Origin: an uncultured Collinsella sp. | GTDB taxonomy: Bacteria > Actinomycetota > Coriobacteriia > Coriobacteriales > Coriobacteriaceae | Reading direction: 5' to 3' | Length of the DNA stretch: 5,046 nucleotides | Assembly: GCA_902463875.1 (NCBI GenBank) | Contig: CABQHR010000137.1 | Location: 1 to 5,046 of the forward strand | Notes under the pieces: model-generated | What the model saw: the letters and a program-made list of their open reading frames with translations, nothing else | Told to the model about the DNA's origin: nothing | Databases searched by the model: none | Shown: one piece after another, positions 1 to 5,046 of the stretch | Numbering within the stretch: the stretch's first letter is position 1 | Layout: the number at the start of each line of letters is the position of its first letter | Program-made: the position numbers and the translations under genes

Positions 1-566
1 GTTCCATCTGCATCACCCGCGAGACCAAGGGCATCGGCCGCGGCCAGGCCACCGCGCTGATCGACGTCTGCCGCGCTCGCGACGAGTACTACGAGGAGAC
101 CGGCGTCTACGTGCCCGTGTGCTCCGACGGCGGTATCGTCTACGACTACCACATGACGCTCGCCCTTGCCATGGGTGCCGACTTTATGATGCTGGGTCGC
201 TACTTCGCCCGCTTTGACGAGAGCCCGACCGAGCGCGTCAACGTCAACGGCCAGTACATGAAGGAGTACTGGGGCGAGGGCTCTGCGCGTGCCCGCAACT
301 GGCAGCGCTACGACCTGGGCGGCGCCGCGAAGCTCAGCTTCGTCGAGGGCGTTGACTCCTACGTTCCCTACGCCGGTTCCCTCAAGGACGGCGTGGGCGG
401 CACGCTCTACAAGGTCAAGTCCACGATGTGCAACTGCGGTGCCCTCTCGATCCCCGAGCTCCAGGAAAAGGCACGCCTGACACTGGTAAGCTCGACCTCC
501 ATTGTCGAAGGCGGCGCCCACGACGTAGTCGTCAAGGATTCCCAGCAGAGCGTCAGCTACCGCTAA
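1..566 (+). CDS. guaB: IMP dehydrogenase, C-terminal part (5' end outside window)
   Basis: This enzyme oxidises IMP to XMP with NAD+, the committed step of cytoplasmic guanine nucleotide synthesis. The window enters inside the catalytic loop: the frame reads SICITR from base 3, with the catalytic cysteine at 9-11. Next come SDGG (IMP phosphate site), LGRYFARF, the mobile flap EYWGEG...WQRYDLGG with the catalytic Arg-Tyr pair, and the end ...[11 protein letters not shown]...[12 protein letters not shown]. The spacing from catalytic Cys to flap Arg is 99 residues, as in Tritrichomonas foetus IMPDH (Cys319, Arg418 from memory). Asp358, Gly360, Arg382, Tyr405, Glu408 and Glu431 of that enzyme also fall on identical residues, and the stop falls where a 503-residue protein would end. 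The usual bacterial flap text (YQGRxFKxYRGMGS) is absent. The visible 187 codons contain no break. Any CBS domains would lie upstream, out of view. Confidence 0.96.
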   Translation, partial: SICITRETKGIGRGQATALIDVCRARDEYYEETGVYVPVCSDGGIVYDYHMTLALAMGADFMMLGRYFARFDESPTERVNVNGQYMKEYWGEGSARARNWQRYDLGGAAKLSFVEGVDSYVPYAGSLKDGVGGTLYKVKSTMCNCGALSIPELQEKARLTLVSSTSIVEGGAHDVVVKDSQQSVSYR

Positions 567-571
567 GCGGC

Positions 572-665
572 TTTCCCAAGCACCGCACCTTGCCGTTCAA
601 ACCGTCGCTCGCGTACCAAAGTACGCGTCGCTCCTCTTTCACGGCAATCTGCGGCACTTGGAAAA
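572..665. repeat. 94-base imperfect palindrome (REP/MITE-like) just after guaB
   Basis: The arms 572-596 and 641-665 pair in register at 20 of 25 positions with no bulges. On exactly the same axis (618.5), 610-616 pairs with 621-627 as a 7-bp apical stem around the loop CAAA. The unpaired shoulders carry a direct copy of GTCGCTC at 604-610 and 627-633. The element starts five bases after the guaB stop. It has no U-tract, so it is not a simple intrinsic terminator. A mobile or dispersed intergenic repeat is the likeliest reading. An RNA-stabilising or transcription-ending structure at the guaB 3' end is the alternative. Copy number in the genome cannot be seen from this window. Confidence 0.7.
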
Positions 666-694
666 CCCGACCATGCTTGGGCGGGTAACAATTA

Positions 695-720
695 GTGGTT
701 GATTCACAACCACGTTATTT
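695..720 (+). terminator. weak hairpin downstream of guaB, possible first terminator
   Basis: GTGGTTG (695-701) pairs perfectly with CAACCAC (707-713) around the five-base loop ATTCA. A T-rich but interrupted run, GTTATTT, follows. The stem is short and the T tract imperfect, so it is at best a weak terminator, working together with the longer hairpin just downstream. Confidence 0.35.
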
Positions 721-725
721 AGATA

Positions 726-763
726 AAGCGAGATGCCTGCAAGTCGCAGACATCTCGTTTGTC
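726..763 (+). terminator. probable guaB transcript terminator
   Basis: CGAGATG (729-735) pairs with CATCTCG (751-757). After one mismatch the stem continues with CTGC (737-740) against GCAG (746-749) around the loop AAGTC. An A-rich lead-in and TTT at 758-760 extend it. The T tract is short and broken (TTTGTCGTATTT), so termination may be partial. It sits between guaB and the proposed leuS promoter, where a terminator is expected. The A/T flanks could also let it work on the other strand. Confidence 0.55.
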
Positions 764-768
764 GTATT

Positions 769-777
769 TGCTATCAT
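769..777 (+). promoter_or_regulatory. candidate extended -10 promoter for leuS
   Basis: TGCTATCAT fits an extended -10 element (TGn plus TATCAT, five of six to TATAAT). No good -35 is visible: CAGACA at 747-752 matches four of six but with a 19-base spacer and inside the preceding hairpin. A start near 784 would give a leader of about 155 bases, nearly all of it taken up by the hairpin at 796-913. The assignment rests on motif and position only. Confidence 0.45.
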
Positions 778-795
778 CATGCGAGTTAACGATGT

Positions 796-913
796 GGCGG
801 GGCGTTCTTACCTTTGCTCACTGCAAGTTCCGCACGAGCCGAAGAGCACTTAATGTGCTCTTCGTGCGAGCAGGACTGTCCGCAGCAGCGAGTAAAGGTA
901 AGAACGCCCCGCC
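796..913 (+). promoter_or_regulatory. leuS leader: long inverted repeat with nested hairpin
   Basis: Bases 796-824 pair with 885-913 over 29 positions, with one mismatch (820/889) and one G-U (816/893). The first 20 positions are perfect Watson-Crick pairs. Inside, 841-849 pairs perfectly with 855-863 (GAAGAGCAC/GTGCTCTTC, loop TTAAT), extended by CGCAC (831-835) against GTGCG (864-868) with a five-base bulge at 836-840. The structure ends 14 bases before the leuS ribosome binding site and does not sequester it. I see no T-box GGTGG-ACCGCG motif, no U-tract after the stem and no leucine-rich leader peptide. It could be a cis-regulatory RNA, an RNase III-type processing structure, or a small palindromic mobile element inserted in the leader. 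Confidence 0.7.
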
Positions 914-927
914 CCAACCGAGATAAC

Positions 928-934
928 AAAGGAG
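928..934 (+). promoter_or_regulatory. leuS ribosome binding site, decides the start codon
   Basis: AAAGGAG lies five bases before the ATG at 940. The same frame is open back to 790 and includes a TTG at 814 and an ATG at 853, but neither has a comparable Shine-Dalgarno sequence and both lie inside the long hairpin. LeuRS homology also begins only after residue 12 of the 940 product, so 940 is the preferred start. Confidence 0.85.
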
Positions 935-939
935 CTGAT

Positions 940-3516
940 ATGTGCGATTGCACAGATCATAAGGACGAGATCCCTGCCTACGACGCACAGGCCATTGAGT
1001 CCAAGTGGATGAAGGCCTGGGAGGACTCCAACCTCTTTGCCGTCGACACCGACGCCAGCAAGCCCAAGAAGTACGTGCTCGAGATGTTCCCGTATCCGTC
1101 GGGCGACCTGCACATGGGCCACGCGCGCAACTACACCATCGGCGATGCCATGGCCCGTCAGGCCCGTATGCGCGGCTACGACGTGCTTCACCCCATCGGC
1201 TTCGATGCCTTTGGCCTGCCCGCCGAGAACGCCGCTATCAAGCACAACACGCAGGCTGCTGCCTGGACGTACAAGAACATGGACCAGGCGCTCGCCACGA
1301 TGAAGCGCATGGGCTTCTCCTACGATCTGGATCGCATGGTCAAGACCTGCAGCCCCGACTACTACCGCTGGGGTCAGTGGATCTTTGAGAAGCTGTGGGA
1401 AAAGGGCCTGGTCTACCGCAAGAAGAACCCGGTCAACTGGTGCCCCACCTGCAAGACTGTTCTGGCTAACGAGCAGGTCACCGAGGGTAAGTGCTGGCGC
1501 TGCGGCACCGAGCCCGAGAAGCGCGACCTGGAGCAGTGGTACTTCAAGATCACCGAGTACTCCCAGGAGCTGCTCGACGACCTGGAGAAGCTCCCCGGCT
1601 GGCCCGAGCGCGTCAAGCAGATGCAGGCCAACTGGATCGGTCGTTCCGAGGGCGCCGAGGTCGACTTTACCCTGTGCGACCAGGATGGCGAGCCCATCGA
1701 GGGCGACGAGGGCAAGATCACCGTCTTCACCACGCGTGCCGACACCCTCTTTGGCGTCTCCTTCTTTGTCCTGGCTCCTGAGTACGCTCGTCTGCACGAG
1801 CTCGTCGAGGGCACGGAGTACGAGGAGGCCGTAACCAAGATCGTCGAGGACTCCAAGCATATCTCTGCCGTCGAGCGTGCCCAGGGCACCCTCGAGAAGC
1901 ACGGTGCCTTTACCGGCCGCTACGTGGTGAACCCCGTGAACGGTGAGAAGGTCCCCGTGTGGGTTGCCGATTATGTCGTTGCCGACTACGGTACCGGCGC
2001 CGTCATGGCCGTTCCCTGCGGCGACCAGCGCGACTTTGAGTTTGCTCGCAAGTACGACCTGCCGATCGTGCCGATCATCCTGGACGATGACGACCGCGCA
2101 GCCGTCGAGGCCAACGGTGAGACCATCGATACCTTCCATGCCGAGACCGTCGACTGGGATTGCGCCCACGCTGCCGAGGGCACGCTCGTCCAGTCCGGCA
2201 AGTACACCGGTATGCGCGGCGGCAAGCACTCCGAGGGTGAGGCTGCCATCGTGGCCGACCTCGAGGCCATGGGCTGCGGCCGTCGCAAGGTCGAGTTCCG
2301 CTTGCGCGACTGGCTCATCAGCCGCCAGCGCTATTGGGGCAACCCCATCCCGGCCATCCACTGCGAGCACTGCGGCATCGTGCCCGTGCCCGAGGATCAG
2401 CTGCCGGTGACGCTGCCCGAGAACCTGGACCTGGGCGCCGGCGAAACCCTCGCCGAGTGCAAGGAGTTCTACGAGACCACCTGCCCGGTCTGCGGTCGCC
2501 CGGCCAAGCGCGAGACCGATACCATGGACACCTTCACTTGCTCCAGCTGGTACTACCTGCGCTATACCGACCCGCACAACACTGAGCTGCCATTCTCCAA
2601 GGAAGCCGCCGACCGTTGGATGCCCGTCGATAACTACATCGGCGGCATCGAGCACGCCATTCTGCACCTGCTCTACAGCCGTTTCTTTACCAAGGCACTG
2701 CGCGACTTGGGCCTGCTGAGCGTGGACGAGCCCTTCACCAACCTGCTGTGCCAGGGCATGGTCAAGGACGAGAACGGCGACACCATGTCCAAGTCCAAGG
2801 GCAACGTCGTGCCCCCGAGCTCGGTTATTGAGCCCTACGGTGCCGACACCATGCGTCTGGCGATCCTGTTTATCGCCCCGCCCGAGAAGGACTTCGACTG
2901 GGATCCCAAGGCCGTCGAGGGCGCCAACCGCTTCATTAAGCGCGCCTGGCGTATCGTTTGGCAGCTCGTCCAGTCCGGCGACGCCAACGTGGCCTTCGAC
3001 AAGTCCGCGCTCGACGAGGTCGCGATGAAGCTCTATCGCGAGCGTCACCGCACCATCGCCAAGTGCACCGAGGACTTCGATCGCGGCCAGTTCAACACCG
3101 CCATCTCGGCCGTCATGGAGCTCGTCAACGCGGCGAGCGCCTACCTCAATGCCACCGAGGGTGCTGACCGCGACAAGGCCCTGTGCTACGGCGTGGCCAA
3201 GGACATCGTGAGCGTCCTGGCGCCCATCTGCCCGTTCTGGGCCGACGAGCTGTGGCACGAGGCCCTCGGCTGCGAGGGCAACGCCTACACCGCCGCCTGG
3301 CCCGAGTTCGACCTGGCCGAGTCCATCGAGGACACGGTGCAGATCGTCGTCCAGGTGCTCGGCAAGGTCCGTGGCCGCATCGACGTGGCTCGCGATGCCT
3401 CCAACGAGGAAATGCAGGCTGCCGCCGAGGCCGCTGTCGCTAAGTGGACCGAGGGCAAGACGGTCGTCAAGGCCATCTGCGTGCCCGGCAAGCTTGTCAA
3501 CCTGGTGGTTAAGTAA
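940..3516 (+). CDS. leuS: leucyl-tRNA synthetase, complete, 858 aa
   Basis: This cytoplasmic class Ia synthetase charges tRNA-Leu with leucine using ATP. The HIGH motif is HMGH at residues 58-61, after the typical [11 protein letters not shown] Cys4 zinc ribbon is seen at C168/C171/C185/C188. The CP1 editing domain follows, with TTRADT at 264-269 and [15 protein letters not shown] at 351-365, keeping the two aspartates (362, 365) that match E. coli Asp342 and Asp345. [11 protein letters not shown] is at 457-467 and a second Cys4 site is C475/C478/C515/C518. The KMSKS loop reads TMSKS at 615-619. An anticodon-binding helical domain and a small C-terminal domain (about 800-858) finish the protein. 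Length is normal for bacterial LeuRS (about 800-880), but the leucine-specific insertion that precedes KMSKS in E. coli is missing. The N-terminus MCDCTDH is a short Cys-rich lead not typical of the family. The gene is transcribed alone, ending at a strong terminator. Confidence 0.98.
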   Translation: MCDCTDHKDEIPAYDAQAIESKWMKAWEDSNLFAVDTDASKPKKYVLEMFPYPSGDLHMGHARNYTIGDAMARQARMRGYDVLHPIGFDAFGLPAENAAIKHNTQAAAWTYKNMDQALATMKRMGFSYDLDRMVKTCSPDYYRWGQWIFEKLWEKGLVYRKKNPVNWCPTCKTVLANEQVTEGKCWRCGTEPEKRDLEQWYFKITEYSQELLDDLEKLPGWPERVKQMQANWIGRSEGAEVDFTLCDQDGEPIEGDEGKITVFTTRADTLFGVSFFVLAPEYARLHELVEGTEYEEAVTKIVEDSKHISAVERAQGTLEKHGAFTGRYVVNPVNGEKVPVWVADYVVADYGTGAVMAVPCGDQRDFEFARKYDLPIVPIILDDDDRAAVEANGETIDTFHAETVDWDCAHAAEGTLVQSGKYTGMRGGKHSEGEAAIVADLEAMGCGRRKVEFRLRDWLISRQRYWGNPIPAIHCEHCGIVPVPEDQLPVTLPENLDLGAGETLAECKEFYETTCPVCGRPAKRETDTMDTFTCSSWYYLRYTDPHNTELPFSKEAADRWMPVDNYIGGIEHAILHLLYSRFFTKALRDLGLLSVDEPFTNLLCQGMVKDENGDTMSKSKGNVVPPSSVIEPYGADTMRLAILFIAPPEKDFDWDPKAVEGANRFIKRAWRIVWQLVQSGDANVAFDKSALDEVAMKLYRERHRTIAKCTEDFDRGQFNTAISAVMELVNAASAYLNATEGADRDKALCYGVAKDIVSVLAPICPFWADELWHEALGCEGNAYTAAWPEFDLAESIEDTVQIVVQVLGKVRGRIDVARDASNEEMQAAAEAAVAKWTEGKTVVKAICVPGKLVNLVVK

Positions 3517-3542
3517 ACGCCGCGCGCATTGTTGACGTGTTA

Positions 3543-3580
3543 AAGACGAGGGGCGATCCGATTGGGTCGTCCCTCGTTTT
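3543..3580 (+). terminator. intrinsic terminator of leuS, possibly bidirectional
   Basis: Bases 3546-3559 pair with 3564-3577 as a 14-bp stem (two G-U pairs) around the loop GATT, followed by TTTT at 3577-3580 and extended by AAG against TTT at the base. It begins 26 bases after the leuS stop. Read on the minus strand the stem is followed by CTTTAAC, so it may also end the converging lipoprotein transcript. A small extra hairpin, GCTTGGC against GCCGAGC (3595-3612), lies between it and that gene. Confidence 0.9.
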
Positions 3581-3620
3581 GCGTTATATGCCCTGCTTGG
3601 CTTGTGCCGAGCGTCACCCT

Positions 3621-4193
3621 CTACGGAATGTGTACCAAGTCCCTAAAGTAGACGTTGCCGGTTTGCTCCTCGAACATCCAGATATTAAGGTAGATGTCGT
3701 TGAGGTCGTTGTTCACGTCAAAGTCCGGATCGTCGAAGGTGCCTACAAAGGTGAGCATCGCGGTCGTTTCTTCGCCTGCGGCGACAGGCTGGCGCATGCG
3801 CACGTCGCGGACGACACCGTTGACGTAGGCATAAGCATCGACATCGCCAAACATCATGTCGACATCGGTGTTGTTTGTCACCGCAAAGACCAGCGCAGCG
3901 TCGCCGTAGCCGTCGGTGTCCTTGCCCACGCAGGTAACATGGACGTTCTCGTCTGCCTCAAGGTCGATGGGGAACTGTTCTTGGGGGTCGGGGTCCAAAC
4001 CCTGGGGATCGATGATGTCCTCGTCTATTTTGTCGAAGCTCACCGGGGGTTCGGTTTTTTCGATGGCTTTGGTGCTGCCAGGATTCGGTTCGCATGTTCC
4101 GGTTTTGCTGTTCGTCTTGCCGCAGCCCACGAGGGCCAACGAGCACGTTGCGATGGCGAGCGCAGTCATGCAGAGGGTGCCTAGGCGTTTCAT
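3621..4193 (-). CDS. putative secreted lipoprotein, 190 aa, unknown function
   Basis: The N-terminus MKRLGTLCMTALAIATCSLALVGCGK has a basic n-region, a hydrophobic segment and a lipobox LVGC with the lipidated cysteine at residue 24. It should therefore be anchored on the outer face of the membrane. A polar, Pro/Asp/Glu-rich linker (about 25-80) follows. A probable beta-rich domain from about 82 to 190 contains the stretch ALVFAVTNNTDVDMMFGDV, of the kind found in Ig-like lipoprotein domains (DUF4352/DUF5067 style); that link is a guess. Ligand and role are unknown. AAGGAGG (4199-4205, complement) sits five bases from the ATG, supporting this start. It converges on leuS and diverges from rimP. 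An overlapping plus-strand open frame (3537-4184) lacks a Shine-Dalgarno site and any recognisable features, so the minus strand is preferred. Confidence 0.88.
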   Translation of the reverse strand: MKRLGTLCMTALAIATCSLALVGCGKTNSKTGTCEPNPGSTKAIEKTEPPVSFDKIDEDIIDPQGLDPDPQEQFPIDLEADENVHVTCVGKDTDGYGDAALVFAVTNNTDVDMMFGDVDAYAYVNGVVRDVRMRQPVAAGEETTAMLTFVGTFDDPDFDVNNDLNDIYLNIWMFEEQTGNVYFRDLVHIP

Positions 4194-4262
4194 GGGTGCC
4201 TCCTTGCCGTAGAGGATTTGGAAAGGTTCGTCGTTGCGCTACTTGCTGGCTGGCTTGTTGCA

Positions 4263-4366
4263 GAATGCCCCTTAACGTAAGTCTGATCGATAGGGGCTCG
4301 GGGAGGAATGCCCTTGGGGTCCGAACGGGCCTGTGGATTGGGGCGCATGGCCCGTTCTTGGACCCT
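4263..4366. other. structured intergenic stretch between the lipoprotein gene and rimP
   Basis: No convincing gene lies between 4206 and 4475, but two hairpins and a repeat do. GCCCCT (4267-4272) pairs with AGGGGC (4292-4297). GAACGGGCC (4323-4331) pairs perfectly with GGCCCGTTC (4349-4357), and after a two-base bulge the stem continues with GGGTCC (4317-4322) against GGACCC (4360-4365) plus a G-U at 4316/4366. GAATGCCCCTT (4263-4273) recurs as GAATGCCCTT (4306-4315). It could be the leader of the minus-strand lipoprotein mRNA, a small RNA on either strand, or an operator region. No U-tract or known riboswitch core was recognised. Confidence 0.45.
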
Positions 4367-4455
4367 CGGACGCTTGCCTCATGGAGTCTTTAGTCCAATT
4401 GTCCTATTCTTGTGGAGAAGCTGTGCGCACGCTGACCTGCAGATTCGTACTGTGC

Positions 4456-4484
4456 TTGCGCGTTTCCGCAGCTATTGGTATAGT
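4456..4484 (+). promoter_or_regulatory. candidate promoter of the rimP operon
   Basis: An extended -10, TGGTATAGT (4476-4484, hexamer five of six to consensus), lies 17 bases downstream of TTGCGC (4456-4461, three of six to TTGACA). Transcription would start near 4491, leaving only about 20 bases before the leader terminator. This is the best promoter-like sequence between the divergent genes. Confidence 0.55.
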
Positions 4485-4509
4485 TTGCTTGCAAATGAAG
4501 TTGTAATTG

Positions 4510-4542
4510 AAAGAAGTGGGGTTTCGGCCCCGCTTCTTTTTT
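4510..4542 (+). terminator. intrinsic terminator in the rimP leader, probable attenuator
   Basis: Bases 4510-4521 pair with 4528-4539 as a 12-bp stem with one G-U (4517/4532) around TTTCGG, ending in TTTTTT at 4537-4542. It lies between the proposed promoter and the rimP ribosome binding site. No upstream plus-strand gene is present for it to terminate, since the upstream gene points away. Partial readthrough is therefore the likely way rimP and its downstream genes are expressed. In Bacillus subtilis the rimP-nusA operon is known to be attenuated by NusA at a leader terminator; applying that here is inference. Confidence 0.85.
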
Positions 4543-4550
4543 GTATGGAT

Positions 4551-4555
4551 GGAGG
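4551..4555 (+). promoter_or_regulatory. rimP ribosome binding site, decides the start codon
   Basis: GGAGG lies seven bases before the ATG at 4563. An in-frame ATG at 4545 would add six residues (MDGGAA) but abuts the terminator T tract and has no Shine-Dalgarno sequence, so 4563 is preferred. Confidence 0.8.
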
Positions 4556-4562
4556 TGCCGCA

Positions 4563-5046
4563 ATGGTCAAGACCAAGACCGAGCAGGCGATCATCGACGC
4601 GCTCGAGGCCGTCGCTCCCCAGCACGATGTCGACATCGTCGACGTCGAGCTCGTGGGTGCCACTAAGGCCCCCTGCGTGCGCGTGCGTATCGAGGGTGCC
4701 GAGGGTCAGAGCCTGTCGCTCAACGACGTCACGGCCAACACCAAGTGGGTCGGCGATGTGATTGAGGAGCTCGACCCCATCTCTTCGAGCTATACGCTCG
4801 AGGTGTCGAGCCCGGGTATGGCGCGCCCGCTGCGCCGCCCGAGTGACTTTGCCCGCTTTGTGGGCGAAAACTGCGAGCTCACCTCCACCGCCACCGAGGG
4901 CCGTCGCAAGTTCGCCGGCAAGATTGCCGCCGCCACCGAGACGAACGTGACCCTCGAGCTCGAGGACGGCGAGTCCGTTACCCTCGATTTTTCTGATGTT
5001 AAAAAGTGCAAGTTGAAGCCCACCTACGACTTCAAGCCCGCGAAGG
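4563..5046 (+). CDS. rimP: ribosome maturation factor RimP (3' end outside window)
   Basis: RimP is a cytoplasmic assembly factor for the 30S ribosomal subunit. The 161 complete codons visible show the two-domain layout. An N-terminal alpha/beta domain (about 1-90) ends in the family signature YTLEVSSPG (residues 77-85) and RPLRRPSDFARFVG (88-101). A C-terminal SH3-like beta domain follows (about 102-155), with the typical end VTLDFSDVKKCKL. Family members are about 150-170 residues, so the stop should lie just past the edge. The start has a good GGAGG site. In many bacteria rimP is the first gene of a rimP-nusA-infB operon; nusA is expected next but is not in the window. Expression probably depends on readthrough of the leader terminator at 4510-4542. 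Confidence 0.95.
   Translation, partial: MVKTKTEQAIIDALEAVAPQHDVDIVDVELVGATKAPCVRVRIEGAEGQSLSLNDVTANTKWVGDVIEELDPISSSYTLEVSSPGMARPLRRPSDFARFVGENCELTSTATEGRRKFAGKIAAATETNVTLELEDGESVTLDFSDVKKCKLKPTYDFKPAK

Noticed and set aside
428..688. 86-codon plus-strand open frame across the guaB end and palindrome
   Set aside because: It is an out-of-frame reading of guaB continuing into the palindromic repeat, with no start signal of its own.
720..939. T-box riboswitch upstream of leuS
   Set aside because: No AGGGTGG-ACCGCG-like T-box, no specifier loop recognised and no competing terminator with U-tract; the pairing is explained by one long inverted repeat.
850..3258. 802-codon open frame antisense to leuS
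   Set aside because: It mirrors the leuS codon pattern in GC-rich DNA (stop codons are rare on the complement), has low-complexity Val/Leu/Gly/Ala/Asp-rich content and no recognisable domain. The sense strand encodes an unmistakable LeuRS.
3537..4184. 215-codon plus-strand open frame opposite the lipoprotein gene
   Set aside because: It starts inside the region of the leuS terminator, has no Shine-Dalgarno site and resembles no family. The minus strand has a lipobox, signal peptide and AAGGAGG site.
4272..4382. 36-codon minus-strand ORF starting at 4382
   Set aside because: Pro/Ser/Gly-rich, no Shine-Dalgarno site, no similarity recognised, and it lies across the hairpin region; likely chance.
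4390..4510. tRNA gene ahead of rimP (as metY in E. coli)
   Set aside because: I found no GGTTCGANNCC-type T-arm or acceptor-stem pairing, so no tRNA is supported.

Overview
The window looks like chromosomal core sequence from a high-GC Gram-positive bacterium, most likely class Coriobacteriia and probably Collinsella or a close relative. Reasons: strongly G/C-biased third codon positions, an IMP dehydrogenase tail of the protist-like type, a Gram-positive style lipoprotein, and strong AAGGAGG-type ribosome binding sites. The genus is my recollection of similar proteins, not a search result.

Layout. Bases 1-566 hold the 3' end of guaB (IMP dehydrogenase), entering just before the catalytic cysteine. 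Bases 567-939 contain no gene but much structure: a 94-base imperfect palindrome right after the guaB stop, two hairpins that probably end the guaB transcript, an extended -10 promoter, and then a leuS leader dominated by a 29-position, nearly perfect inverted repeat with a second hairpin inside it. Bases 940-3516 encode a complete leucyl-tRNA synthetase, followed by a strong intrinsic terminator at 3543-3580. On the minus strand, 3621-4193 encodes a small orphan lipoprotein that converges on leuS and shares the terminator region. Bases 4194-4562 are a divergent intergenic stretch with hairpins and repeats of unknown role, then a promoter, a strong intrinsic terminator and a ribosome binding site ahead of rimP. 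rimP (4563 to the window end) is nearly complete and cut by the edge.

The genes are housekeeping genes for GTP synthesis, tRNA charging and 30S maturation. No defence system, CRISPR array or intact insertion sequence is visible. The unusual content is in the non-coding DNA. The guaB-downstream palindrome looks like a REP- or MITE-type element. The leuS leader is a giant hairpin where a T-box might be expected. The rimP operon appears to carry a leader terminator placed for transcription attenuation, as described for nusA operons elsewhere.
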